64,000 bases of DNA from Paratinospora sagittata (Eukaryota; Streptophyta; Magnoliopsida; Ranunculales; Menispermaceae), in contig CM069600.1 in assembly GCA_035771175.1 (NCBI GenBank), forward strand, positions 6,285,729-6,349,728, written 5' to 3'. Shown here one piece after another: positions 1 to 12,489 of this stretch; position 1 is the first letter of the stretch; each line of letters begins with the position of its first letter. A program made the position numbers and the translations under genes. The notes under the pieces are model-generated. The model did no database searches and had not been told where the DNA came from. It saw nothing but the letters and a program-made list of their open reading frames with translations.

Positions 1-1115
1 GGAGGTACCCCCTTTTATACTAGTAGAGGGGAGTGGTGTTCTTAATGTTCTCATTAAGAGTACTAAATGACCTCCATTAACGTTGCAAACGTTACGAATT
101 TAAATTCAATTAAAACATATAACGGTTTTTTGAATTTAAATTCGAATTTAAAATTCAATTAAAATTTTAAACCGTTACAAATTCAATTTTCATTTAATAT
201 TTTTCCAACAATTCCCCACATGATTAAAAATTGACTATAACAGTAGACACTAGACCTGTTGATAGAATTCAATGATCGAAACTTGCATAGGATAGGCAGG
301 TGTTACCCTTTGAACCTTCCCTTGTGAAGGTATGTTTACTTTACTAGCAGATCAATAGACGCAATGTCCTTGAACTGTTCTGCCATTTGTGTAAATGATG
401 ACATACTCCACACAGAAATATTTTCAGACACAACTCAGTTCTCATTGCTATGTTCGTTTTGGCCATGAACATCTTCTTAGTTCTGCAAGAGTTTTTAAGG
501 GATCAAGCCCTTTAGAATTCCCCTCTTTAACGACCCCACTTCTCTCTCACATAGGTAATTTCTTAATTAAGAGTAACCCGCATTACTCCGCTCGGATTCC
601 CGATGCCTAAGAATCATTAAAAGCCCAACTTATCCAGTAGTTCCCAAGTATAATTGAATTTAAATTAAAAAAACCATTATATGTTTTAATTGAATTGAAG
701 TTTGTAGCGTTGTCAACGTTAATGGAGGCTATTTTGTACTCTTAATGAGAACATTAAGAGCACCCCCAACCCCCCTCTACAAGTATAAAAGGGGGTGCCT
801 CCTTCACTTTTCTTCACACAAATTCTCACAGCTCTCATTTGCTTCTGGCATTCTTTTTTTCTCTCTAGTTTTATTCTTTTTGGTTTTGAGGTGTGTTGGT
901 TTATGGTGATAGTCTTTTGCAAAGCTTAGTTCACCCGAGTAGTGACGAGGTGTTAGTCAACTACTCATCTACCGTTGTATCTTGGGAGACAAACGCTGAT
1001 CTACCGCTTGTACCAACATGAGGGGCGGATCTGTTTCAAGTTAATTTTGAATTTAAAACTCAATTAAAATTTTAAGCCGTTACAAATTCAATTTTCATTT
1101 AATATTTTTCCAACA
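1..1115 (+). mobile_element. LTR-like non-autonomous retroelement remnant
   Basis: Two kinds of repeat are visible. A direct repeat of about 65 bp lies at 146-210 and 1051-1115, each copy ending in TTTTTCCAACA. An inverted repeat pairs about 1-125 with about 655-810, sharing the GGAGG(T/C)ACCCCCTTTTATAC segment. The copy at 655-1115 reads like an LTR: TATA box GTATAAAAGGG near 783, then a T/C-rich leader, ending in CAACA. No protein domain was found between the repeats. The left copy appears rearranged or cut by the window edge. The family is not recognised; calling it an LTR is inference from the TATA box and terminal repeats. Confidence 0.45.
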
Positions 1116-1861
1116 AGGGTTTTTGTCTGTTTTCATGGCGTCAAGAAAATATACTGGCTATTGTCCCTATCTAGGTGATGCGTTGCCTAGGTGATGCCTA
1201 GACATTATAAATAATATTTTTTTGTGGTTCCCTAAATGAATACCTACTTAACACTGCACATATAAGCCCTGTATGTATTAACTCATAATTACACACAAAT
1301 TCCATAATATAGAATTCAAATCTTGTTTCAGAAAAAAAAGATTTAATATTTTGAACTCCTTAATTTTGTATCCACAAATTTATAACTAGAAAAAACATAT
1401 TAACAGATAAGAAGAGTTGGCATATAGTGAAAGTATAATAATCTGAAAATCCATGAGTTGATGTAATATTTATGAGTATAATACAATTGAAAATATTTAC
1501 TACAGTATAATAAGAATAATATATAAAATCAGAATTATAATATAAGAAAAAAAGATTAAAACATATTATTTTTCTAATAGAAATGTAAGTATATCACTTG
1601 AGTTAAAAAATATGTTAATATTTAAGTTATAAATCACATTGTAAGTTTGTAAAAAATATAAAGAAAAAAAAAAAAACCTTTTGCTTTAAATATTTATACC
1701 AGCCCTTGTACTTCAAAAAATTTCAAAGAGCCTCAATAGTCCCTTAACTATGTCCTAGGTGATTTGTTTCCTAATGACTTAGGCAACAAACTAGTTGTGG
1801 CTTAGGCATGATCTTAACACCCACTGGTTGATGTTAGGGATAGGTAAGTTTTTTTTTTCTC

Positions 1862-1894
<33 letters not shown>

Positions 1895-3538
1895 CTAAAT
1901 ATTTTATGTAGTTGCGTTCATTTATTGATTAATTCTTACATGTATAAGCTGCATATAAAACATTTTTTTTTCCAAGTTTTGGTTACTTGTTCATTTTGTA
2001 ATTTACATCTAAGATATTCTTTTTTTTTTTTTAAATATTAATTCAAGCATTCGGTCTTAGAGAAGTTAGATCCCAAGTAGTGGGAAAAAGGCTTTCCAAA
2101 GCTAGGTTTACTGTACGGCAACCTTTGCCACTCACCAAGGCCTCTTAAATCTTAATTAGTAAAGACCCTCATATTATTCATTAATCAATTGCGATTAGCT
2201 TTAAAAGTAATTTCATATTAAGTGCAATTCTCTAGGGCCTTCAAAAACTTGACGTAGGGCATTAAAACTGCTTGAAAATCCCTGAAAATCCATTCAATGG
2301 TCTAATTAGTAGCTTGAATTAGTGTGGCAACAATAATTAACGACTTGAATGATAGCACACTCCAAACCTCTAACAGTTCTATTTGGATTTACTAACATTG
2401 TACGATTGTTGCTTGTCTATATTTTATTTTTTACTTTATATTAACAAACCACTATTGTTGTATCTCTAATATCAAGAAGAATAAATTTCAAATTAAATTA
2501 TTTATTAACTCAGTCAAATAAAAGGAGGAGTTAGATACATGTCTAACTCCTGCCCTCAAATAACACAATTAAAGGCATTAGTGATTTATCACGTGTCACA
2601 TTTTTCTTAATAATTGAACTTCATTATCTTAAAACTTTTCCAATATGGAAGTCGGTTATGGATTAAATACCAATAGAGTGTGTAGGCATTCACACCTTGT
2701 ATTAATGTAAGCAATGCATGAGTTTGTATTCGAAGTAATAGACCAGTTGACATCTTTGTTATATAATTAATGGTAACATTGAATTGGTGAATCTGTTGGC
2801 AATGGCTTTGTGTTTGAAATTGCTTAAGTAGCTTTCTCGTTCGTTCATCTCTTATCTCTTCAGTTTTGTTTCATGTATATGGTTCTGAAGTTTTTCCATT
2901 TAGTAAAATAGAGTTTGGATATTGTTACTATATGCCATGTCTTCTGGCCAGTGCAACTATTAACCTGACTGTTCAATTGTGGTCTTGAGTGCTTATTGCA
3001 CCACAAACACACACTTGGTTTTGTCTTCGGCAATGAAAGAACAGCATCTCCTATAAAGTGTAAATCCCCCTCCCTTATATGAGAAGAAAAAGGTGAAGAA
3101 TATGAAGAAGAAATATAGAAGAGTGCAGAAGAGGGCTTATGGATTTCTGTGCGCTTGGAGGCATTAGTGGAACAGAAGACTGTTATATATTCTTTTTTAG
3201 CTTTATAAGTTTGGGAATGCATATATGACTGTGGGGATGAGATATTTGCTTTCCCCCTTTTTTTTTGTGTGGCTAGGTCTGGCCATCATTGTGTTGGGTT
3301 TCCTTGGATTTAAGGTGCCTAAACTCAACCTCACTAAATTTATTGTTTTGACAAAAAGCCTGTGATGGTTTCTTGTGTTCACTTGTGGTTTTGAAATGCG
3401 TAGTTTTGATATTTTTGCACTATATATGACCTGTTTAACTTTGTTGTTCCCTTAATTCCGACATTTTACTAGTTAGTTCAAGCTTGTCTCCTCCCATTGA
3501 AGTTTATTTTAAACTGCATCATTGTCTTGTCTATACAG
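1116..3538. other. AT-rich non-coding stretch, probably intron of the CacyBP gene
   Basis: No coding exon was found here. Because 3539 begins with a splice acceptor, this stretch is probably intron. It contains T-rich tracts near 1850-1895 and 2020. A weakly inverted CCTAGG-rich pair lies near 1170-1205 and 1745-1815 and may be an old MITE. The N-terminal exon(s) of CacyBP were searched for and not seen, so they probably lie before base 1. Confidence 0.5.
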
Positions 3539-4650
3539 TTGTCAAAAGTTGCAATTACACTGCAGACTCCAGCACCTCTGGCTTCAGCTAAGGTGTCCCC
3601 TACTACTCTGACCAACCATACTACACTCAGTTCATTCAGTTGGGATCAAGACAATGAAAAAATCAAGGTATGAGGATCAAACATCCTTACGCAGAAGAGA
3701 AGAACTTATGTTTTATGAAGAAAATATGGAAAAACAACCATATATAATGGTTTCTTTTAAGCATTTATGGAACATCATTTTGATCCAAATCTGCAGCTTA
3801 ATACCGTTATAATTTTATTTATTTGTTGATAAGTATATCTAATATTTAACTGATATGGAAGAGCTAATATTTACATGAATGGGAGTCTCAGATCATGGGG
3901 AATCTCTATATGCTATGTGACCTTTTAGTATTTTGTTTATACCTTTCAGTTGGCTGTTGATCTTCACATTCTGTTGGCCGATTTTCTTTCATTTGAACTG
4001 ATTTATCTTTTCTCTTAGATTTATGTGTCCCTAGAAGGAGTAGAACAAGAGAAGGTGGAGACGGTGTTTAAACCAATGTCTCTTGATGTAAAATTCAATG
4101 ATGTCCAAGGGAAGAACTATCGTTGCGCCATACCAAAATTGAACAAGGAGATTGTGCCAGACAAGTCCAAGGTTGTAGTTAAACCCAACAAGGTTATCAT
4201 CACCTTGATTAAAGCTTCAAAAGGGAACTGGCTAGATTTGCACTTTAAGGAGGACAAGGTACCAAAGCCCATTTAGAAGCTACTTATTTTGACACGTCTA
4301 CTTATTTTCTCATTTCATAAGAGAGATGATACAATCTTTACTTTTTGAATTTTCAGCTGAAGCCAAGCATGGACAAAGGCAAAGATCCAATGGCAGGAAT
4401 CATGGATTTGATGAAGGTATCTATCTCTATCTCTTCTTCACATCAGCATTTATAATCCTATCCTTCCTATTTAATCATAGTGTTCAAGTAAGAAGCGAAA
4501 ATAACAACAATAAATACGATACGATGTGTATTGTTTGTTTGACAGAACATGTACGAGGAAGGAGACGATGAGATGAAGCGAACAATTGCAAAAGCATGGA
4601 CAGACGCGAGATCAGGGAAGACAGCTGATCCTTTGAAGGGGTACCGTTGA
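3539..4650 (+). CDS. CACYBP: CacyBP/SIP-type protein (calcyclin-binding, SGT1-related), 3' exons
   Basis: Four exons join in frame at GT-AG borders: 3539-3667, 4019-4258, 4357-4416 and 4546-4650 (stop TGA). They encode 177 residues. The first ends in SSFSWDQDNEKIK. The second carries a p23-like CS domain (IYVSLEGVEQ, NYRCAIPKLNKEIVPDKSKV, GNWLDLHFKEDK). The last two form the SGS-like tail (KDPMAGIMDLMKNMYEEGDD, WTDARSGKTADPLKGYR). In animals this family is an adaptor linking SIAH-type E3 ligases to SKP1 and binding S100 proteins. The plant role is less defined and is thought to be cytosolic or nuclear. Plant homologues are about 220-230 residues, so roughly 45-50 N-terminal residues are missing here and probably lie upstream of the window. 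No frameshift or stop is visible. Confidence 0.9.
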
Positions 4651-4950
4651 TCCGTCTTATAGGTAAAACGATAATCACTTATCACTCACTACAGAGCTAG
4701 TACAACCATAATTTTGTGTTTTGGCCTTGGTGCACTAACAAGGCTGGCTGTTACTGTTTCGTTTTTTAAGCTTGTTATGAGTCTGAGCTTAATAGGGAGG
4801 GCTGTTGCTTTGTCAAATTTATGCCTAAGATCTTTATAACCAAAACTGAAGAGTGTGTGTAATCTTCTTTCTTTCATTAATTTAACTTTTCTCTTTCTTT
4901 GTGAATCCTCCCTTCCCCACTTATTTTTCTTCTATTTTTTTAATTAGATT
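4651..4950 (+). other. CacyBP 3' UTR and downstream flank
   Basis: The sequence after the TGA stop is non-coding and T-rich from about 4860. A 3' UTR ending near 4880-4900 is likely, but no single polyadenylation signal could be fixed. Confidence 0.4.
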
Positions 4951-5530
4951 AAAATAAAAAGGGGTGTGCATGGATTGGTTTAGTTCGAATTTTATTAAAA
5001 ATCGAAACAGAATCAAAGCTTTATCGGTTTTATGTTTTAAAAAATCAAAACTGAACCGATTAATCAACGAAACTGAACTAAATCGAATCAAATTTATTGG
5101 TTTGGTTCGGTTTGAGTTGTTCCATTTACATTTGTAAGTTTAAAAATTATGAATCATTTAGTTAATATTAGTTTATTTATGAAAACACATCCCATCTCAA
5201 AGATATTATATATATATAATATATATATAATATTAATATTAAAATTAAAATTCAAAATACGATGTATATTTAACATTCAGAATGTTAAAAAATATTAATA
5301 TTCATAAGCAAAATTTTACATATTCCTTATGCAAAGATGTTATATATATGTCACTCTATATTGATTTTTGTAATGTGTAAATTGAACCGAACCCAAGTGG
5401 TTTTTTAAGAATAAAAATTGAAAATTGAACTGATTCTCTTAGAAACTAAATTGAAGCGATCCGAACTAAAATGGTTGCATTGGTTTGGTTTTTTGGTTTT
5501 CTCGGTCCCAGTGCACGCTCTGAAAATAAA
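4951..5530. mobile_element. hAT-like MITE with 8-bp TSD AAAATAAA
   Basis: The element spans 4959-5522 (564 bp) and is flanked by AAAATAAA at 4951-4958 and 5523-5530. Its ends form imperfect terminal inverted repeats: AAGGGGTGTGCATGG on the left, and CAGAGCGTGCACTGG read from the right. The interior has GGTT/AACC-rich subterminal repeats on both sides and no ORF. An 8-bp duplication and the GGGGTGTGCA terminus are typical of non-autonomous hAT elements. Confidence 0.75.
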
Positions 5531-8302
5531 CAAACCAACATAACCATTTTACTCGTTCATAGTCGAAGTGAGGATGGACTGAGAGAGGAACAATTTTTAT
5601 GTAGCCAATTTTATGCAATTAGAGAAGTTTATGTTTGATATTTTGAATCTTAAGGATGGCATTAGAGGGGTTTGAGGAAAACTTTGTTTTTTGGACTCTA
5701 TCCAAATTTAACCATGCAGTATTATTTAAACTAGTCCAAGAGCATTCTTAAAATAAGTTTTATATTTATTAATGTTACAAAAGAAATCTTTTAGCATATT
5801 TTTTTTTGCAAATTACTTGTAAATGTATTTTTTTATATAAATTCATTTGATGGTTTTTTATTAATAAGTAATGGGTAATTTAAAAATTTATGATAAAAGT
5901 AACACATCACGAGTTAAAGGAGTTTTGACTTTATAAATAAATAGTATAGATGACCACTGGTTCTTTCTTACAATTAATGACACATTAACTTTGTAATTGC
6001 TAATTTAATAACTAAATTAACTTTGTAATTTTTTTTTTTGTATTTGCATTAACATTGTAATTGCTAATCTATTTTTGTGCTTAAGGTGTTTTGACATGTA
6101 GATATTAAGTAGATTCTAGCTCAATACAAAGATGTTGTAACTAACCAACCAACTAGAAAAATTGTTAAGAAGAAGCCTAATTTGAAGACCCAAGTTGGCT
6201 ACATTAGATAATGCTATTAGCAAGTTTTTGCTTGTTGGTGGAATCTAAAGAAGATTTTCAATTTCTTATAAGGGCATTTTCAATTATTTTATTTTATTTT
6301 ATTTATTATTATTATTTTTTAAAATCCATGATTGAGAAAAATAATAGGACACAAATTCGATTATGGGAGGATTAGACGTTTGGGCTGACCCTCCCAACAG
6401 AAGCAGATAAATGGGGGCACATCAAAGCTCGAATTCAAGACTTGGACCTCAATCTTACTTATACTCAGTTCCTTAATCTATTGAGCTACCCACCTATTGA
6501 TCATATTTTATATATTAGTGCCTTTGTATAGACGTTAATTCAAATTAATTTCTATTACGTCATGTTTTGAGATTCTCTAGTCTATCAATGGTCATATCGA
6601 ATTACTTGTTTTTATTTTTATATATTTTTTATTTACTTGCTTTGTAGGGACCAGCTAATGAATGAATTTTTTTTTTCAAATTTCTTTGGACATGATACTC
6701 AACTGCATTGATGATATCTTTTGAGTGAAATTAAGATTTGATTGCTATGGTTGAATTTTCGTTAGTTGTGTTATTAACTTCAAGTCTTCTTCAGTTTATA
6801 TTTATTTTTCTATTTATAGAAACTTTATTTATTGAGAATTTATAAAATTTTGTTAGAACAAAAGTTAGGAGGTTGAAAAATAATGCGAAATATAGAGAAT
6901 TTCATGGTTGAGTTATTCAAACTAATTTTATTTGCAATAGAGACCTTAATATTCATATATTTTTTAAACAACTTAGTTTTGTTTGTCATGCATTCAAATG
7001 CCTTTTAGTATAGTAAATTTAATAATTAAGTTTTACAAATTCAATTTTATTTGTGGAAAAATAGTTAGACCAGCGTGTTGACATTGAAAAACTTATCAAA
7101 AATTTATTCGATATATAAGCTAAAAAAAATACTAATTAAATAGAAAACATTGTTGCCATGCAAAAAGAAAAAAAAAATACATTCAAATGTTACATTACTC
7201 ATTTGTATTGAGCAGGAACTGGATACTTGGTTTTTGAGCCTTTGTTCGGACTAGGTCTGGTTTTTAATACGAACATAAATTTTTTTCACTATTTAAAAGA
7301 TTTTGTTTGTATCCGTGCTAATGCGGGTCTGAAGAAAGCGGACAAATGGGTTCGAATCCATTTTGTCATATTTAAATGAACCCAAAAATAAATACAAAAT
7401 ACAAACTAGGCTTACATGGCGCACAAACACTATTTATTAAATTTTTGAGGAGTACTAAAACGATCCAAGAACTGTATCCGTATTTATACCCAAGCTGATG
7501 TGGCAATACACCATATCACCACATCATCACGGAGAAAAATGGAAAAAAAAACATCTTCCACATGCCATACACCACATCAGCATGAGTATAGTTTTGGGTA
7601 TAATTTTTTGGGTCATAAAAGCGTTTCTCTTAAAAAAAAATTACGACTTGAATTGTACAAGATCTAATCAATGGTGCAGGTGATGCGACCTAAGCCTGAT
7701 TTGTATTTGAGTTTGTTTTTGGGTTCATTTAGCATTACCCACCCAAATGGGAATACTATAATAATTTTTCTTTTATACTAATTAATTTAGTTATGATCGA
7801 ATGACTATAATAAAAATAGTAAATAGGATAATAACTATTTTTTTTAATTAGTTTGAATTAGTTTGAGTTTATTGGTTTTTTTGTACAATCTTGACCCAAC
7901 CAAAAACGAGTTGGCTTATAAAATTTTCAATCCAATTCGATGTATGAACGTAACTCAACTAAGCCATATAGTTCGGGTTACCGGGGTTAGTCGAGTTTGT
8001 CGATAGATAAACACCTCTGTCCATGAGTGATACCCAAGATGTAGATATGTTACCTCGACAAAGACTACCAGGTGACTTTGAACTCTAATTATTACCAAGT
8101 TGTTAGGGTTGCTCAAGTAATTAAGCTCACTAGTCTCTGGGGTACGACCACAAACACCCAAGGACACCGTTGTGTGAGTAGGAAGGCTCGAACTTAAGAT
8201 TTATTTTATAGTAGAACCTTATGCCCCTCAACTCTCTGTCACTCGCCTAACCTAATGTTGGGTAATCTCTTTCACATCAAGGCACGCATAAGGGATTTTA
8301 GT
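5531..8302. other. AT-rich intergenic DNA, no gene seen
   Basis: No supported protein-coding exon was found. The DNA is low-complexity and A/T-rich. A SINE-like unit lies at about 6360-6505 (listed separately). Degraded repeat-like sequence with GGTT-rich motifs lies around 7210-7480. Confidence 0.5.
6360..6505 (-). mobile_element. SINE-like tRNA-derived element
   Basis: On the minus strand this begins GGTGGGTAGCTCAATAGATT, which resembles a tRNA A box (TAGCTCAATAGA). It is followed about 45 nt later by a weak B-box-like GGTCCAAGTC. The downstream part (TGTTGGGAGGGTCAG) recurs near 34530, so this is a dispersed repeat. Target duplications were not resolved. Confidence 0.45.
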
Positions 8303-9721
8303 GTTTGTGTAATACCCCCGAGATTAGACTACAGAGGACAAAATACACAAAATACCAAGAAAAACACAAAAAGGGAGAAAATATAGCAAGAATGTTCCAG
8401 GGGGAACATTCCCATGCACAGAAACCCCAAAGGAACGTCCCTGTTCAAAAACCCTATAAATAGGAGTCTCCCCGCGCCATTCTCACCATCCACTCTCCTC
8501 CTCATCTTCATTTCCTAGCCCTCTGCTTCTCTCCCTTTGTCTGTATTGCGTGGTTGTTGTTCTTCGAGAAATTGTTCAGTGAAGGAAACGTTGCATATTT
8601 TGAGGTGGGGATGAAGGCATATGCTTGTGCATATTATGTCTTTTCATAAAGTTATCATGCATTGTTCATTATATCTGATGTGCACATAGCCTATATCATA
8701 CTTATGAGATTGCTAGGGGTACTAAAGATTACCACCTGTTATACCATATGACTTGGAAATCTCACTTGGTCACTATTTTATGAATGCACCCTAATGTACA
8801 GAGTTTGTGGTGGACGTCCTAATTATGAGCGATGGTGATGGCCAATCCATATGATTACCATTCACGCATCACCCGACATTCCCTCTAAAGTAGGTCCCAG
8901 TGCATAACCTTAGATTGAACATTAATACACATTATTAAAGGTATATGTAAAGGTTATGCATGAGACAAGACCCTTCTTTGGTCTTTGAAGCTTCACCATG
9001 GAAGTTACAGTAAACAAAATAATCGCCTGTGGACGGATGTCTGATGTGGCAAGGATTATTCATTGACGGCTAAGGTGTTTCATGTTGTCGCCTATCTGAT
9101 CCAACAGTTGAGGTGCTTGTGTCACCGGTTAATTCTAGCTGTTAAGCCGTGTAATTATGTCTCTGGGAAGGCTAACATGCCAGGGTATATGGCATGAGAG
9201 CCTAGGGCGGTATTTGGCCAACGCAACTTCCGGGACAAAATGTTATGGTTGTTCACTAGATTAAAGTAAACATGATACACTGATTGTATGCTTATGTCGT
9301 GTTATCAAATATTTATGATTATGATTCTCTTTTTATTAATTGTCACAATCCACAGAATATATGTTTGACCTATTGTGCGATAACTCACCTCGTTGCTAAC
9401 ATTTTCATAAGCTTAAGGTGGATCCAGGTAGAGGTGTTTATGGGCCATGGTTTGACTGGACCCGGGTAGGGGTTCCATGTTTTTTATACCCTGACCGTAC
9501 CATGTACAAAATTAGTTAGGGTATTTTTGGGAGGATGTTCCCTTTATAACGGTGGTCGTTATGCTGCCCACATTTTGTATCAAAATTATGATTAATGAAT
9601 AAATCATTTTTTCCAATTATACTGTATTTTTGCACTTCCGATTTCTGTTATTACTGCACCAAGCCCTGTCTGTCGAATGTCCCACCGTTTTAGGCGCGTC
9701 CCCGCAAGGTGTGATAGTTTG
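8303..9721 (+). mobile_element. Solo LTR (Gypsy-like) with TSD GTTTG
   Basis: The 1,409-bp unit at 8308-9716 begins TGTAATACCCCCGAG and ends CCCCGCAAGGTGTGATA, so the ends are near-inverse. It is flanked by GTTTG at 8303-8307 and 9717-9721. The expected final CA reads TA, a likely point mutation. A TATA box (CTATAAATAGG) lies at 8454-8464, giving the plus orientation. No polyprotein lies next to it, so recombination to a solo LTR is the simplest reading. Confidence 0.72.
8455..8463 (+). promoter_or_regulatory. TATA box of the solo LTR
   Basis: TATAAATAG stands in a GC-richer context (CCCTATAAATAGGAGTC). It is followed by a C/T-rich leader, as expected of an LTR U3-R junction. Activity is unknown. 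Confidence 0.5.
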
Positions 9722-10062
9722 AGTCGTGTGACTTTTTGAAATAAGAGTAATGGTCCCTATTCGATATAAATTAGGAAATAGTCCGCCAATTGTGTTTTTT
9801 TTAATCATTATAGCTAGTTTCTAATGAACTAGCTAGAATTGAAGACGAAGTTGGATCTATTGTCATCACGAGATAGGAACCTTGAACTTGTAGATAGAGA
9901 AAAGAAAATGATTATAGTGAGGAGCACTAATGCAATATTAGCCCATGTTAACCAGAGTTCATCTTCACTATAGTTAAAGTTATCATAATTAGTGGTTTCT
10001 TGGCGCTCAAGTTTTTTGGTGCCCAAGTTAGTTGTTATATGTGTGAATAAATGTTAACATCT
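9722..10062. other. Unassigned DNA between solo LTR and LINE A
   Basis: No exon, repeat end or RNA gene could be recognised in this 340-bp stretch. Confidence 0.4.
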
Positions 10063-12480
10063 TAGCTCAAGGCACCAGGTCCTGACGGGTTCTCCATGTC
10101 TTTCTATCAAAGGGCTTGGGAAAAAGTTAAGGAGGACTTGATGAGGGAGCTGCAAGAGTTTTTTCAAAATGGAGTGATAAATGATCTTACAAATGAGACG
10201 TATATTTGTCTGATTCCCAAAAAGTGTGACTCGCGGTGTTTGAAAGATTATAGACCAATAAGCCTAGTAACAAGCCTTTATAAGATTATCTCTAATACAC
10301 TTTCTATTAGGCTTAGGGTGATGCTGCATAATACGGTGGAGGAGACTCAGTCTGCCTTCATTCAAGGGAGACAAATTCTTGATGTCGTGTTAGTGGCTAA
10401 CAAAGTGGTAGAATATTATAGAGTGAGAGGTCTTCTAGGGGTAGTGTTTAAAATTGATTTCTCCAAAGCTTATGATTTGGTTGACTGGGGGTTTCTTGAG
10501 CAAGTGCTGTGGAAAAATGTTTTTGGTGAGAGATGGATCAAATGGACGTTGGGGTGTGTGCGGATGATTTCATATTCTGTTGTGATTAATGGGAGACCAA
10601 GGGGTAGATTCTTTGCCAACAGGAGACTTAGGCAGGGTGACCCGCTATTCCTTTTCTTGTTCACCTTGGTGGCAGACGGGTTGTGTAGATTAATGAACAA
10701 GACTAGACAATCCTTTTTGGTGAAAGGTTTTTTGGTGGGCAAGGATATGGTGGAGGTTTCACACTTGCAGTATGCAGATGACACACTTTTCTTGTTACAC
10801 GGGGAGGAACAAAATGTGTTGAATGCCATTCACCTACTGCGGTGCTTCCGTAGTTTTCTGGTTTGAAGGTCAATATGGCCAAGTGCTAATTAGCCGGGGT
10901 TCAATATGGACCCCTAGGAGGTTCTGAAGATGGCCAACATGGCGGCTTGCTCAGTGGGCGTGTGGCCAATGAAATACCTGGGGTTACCTCTCGGAGGGAA
11001 TCCGTTGTTTAAGGAATTCTGGGATCCGGTGGTCTCTACTATTTCTAGGAGGTTAGAAGGGTGGAAACAAGCTTTTCTTTCTAAAAGAGGGAGATTGGCA
11101 CTAATCAGATCTGTGTTGCTTGGCATTCCTTCGTATTACTTGTCAATATTCAAGATCCCAGTTAGTGTGGCTAGAAGAATTGAGAAGATGATCAAAGTAT
11201 TCTTTTGGGGAAGTTGGGGAGGGAAGAAAGATCACAAGAGCTTGTTTAAGTGGGAAGTTGTGCAAAGACCAGTTGAGGATGGTGGTTTAGGAATTGGGGA
11301 CATTTCAAAGAGGAATATGGAATTATGTGGCAAGTGGATTTGGTGGTATATCTCGGATGAGGATTCTCTCTGGGCCCGTGTGGTGAGTAGTAGGTATGGG
11401 AAGCTATCCTTTTTTTTATCGAAGTGCAGGGATGCGAAGAGTGAGTAGGGCAACTTTCAAAGGTCTGTGGAAGTTTATGATGTTTCTTGCCCCGACGGTC
11501 TTTGGTTACGTCAGGCCCAAAGTTGGAAATGGGGATATTTTTTGCTTTTGGGAGGACAATTGGATGGGTAATCGCTCGTTGGCAGATTTATTCTCACAGT
11601 TATACCGTCTGTCTATCGCCCATAACCAACCTATTTCTCATTTTGTAAATTCAGATTCTATTCACAGTACATCATGGAATCTTCATCTAGCTAGGGTGAC
11701 AAAGTATCCTCCCTTTTAATTAGTTTGGCTCAAGTTAGACTGTCAAATGTCCCAGACTCACCCTTGGACCCTTGAGCCAAATGATATTTTTTTTCACTAA
11801 ATCCTTCCTAGATAGCCTTACCACTCCTTCCCCTCAGCCTCCCTTTGCTCTCTCTACATTTATATGGCAATCCCTCATTCCTTCTAAGGTTAAGGTTTTT
11901 GGTTGGATTCTAGCTCATAGGAGATTAAATACGATGGACATGTTACAAAGGCGGTTACGCAATTTGTATATATCTCCACATTGTTGTGTTTTCTGTTTCC
12001 AGGATGGTGAAAGTCCATATCACATCTTTGTGCATTGTCCATTTGCTCGTCAGATTTGGAGGCGGTAGAACTTTTTTTCAGGTAGCCAAATTATCTCTCC
12101 AAGCAGCTTGGATGAATGCATGTTTCTTTCCCATTCACATGTTATTTCTAGCATTGGCAAGGAAGTTTGTCTTATTGCAGCATATGCCACTCTTTGGCAT
12201 ATTTGGCTTGAAAGGAATAATCGAGTTTTTCTCGACAAGGAAACGCAGGGAGATCTCTTATGGGACGAAATTAAATTTGTGGCGAGTTTGTGGGTGTATG
12301 CGTCTTCCTTAGCTCAAGGTTTTTCTTTGTCATATTGGCTCCTTGATTAGGCTGCTTGTTTGCATCAGGTGTGATGTTTGTATCAGGCTGGATGAGTGTA
12401 TTTGGGTGCAAGTGGGTGCGTTTTGCTTGGGGGTTGTGTTGTTGTGATATGATGTTTTGTCTTGATCGTACGATGTTGTC
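10063..12480 (+). pseudogene. LINE A: 5'-truncated L1-type ORF2 (RT and zf-RVT)
   Basis: A plant L1-like ORF2 begins abruptly inside reverse transcriptase at KAPGPDGF. Recognisable parts in order are: RT fingers and palm ([33 protein letters not shown]); the catalytic YADD near 10,770; the thumb/connection region ([13 protein letters not shown], 10,967 on); a zf-RVT knuckle (CCVFCFQDGESPYHIFVHC, about 11,980-12,040); and the C-terminal LERNNRVF segment (12,210). Frame changes near 10,866, 11,400-11,450, 11,720 and 12,066 break the ORF. Endonuclease and ORF1 are absent, which fits 5' truncation during target-primed reverse transcription. No clear poly(A) tail or target duplication was found. 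It is related in sequence to LINE B at 41.5-47.2 kb. Confidence 0.88.
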
Positions 12481-12489
12481 TCAAATTCT

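Noticed and set aside
4326..4571. 81-residue frame over the end of CacyBP
   Set aside because: It reads through exon and intron of CacyBP in the wrong frame; the spliced reading explains the region.
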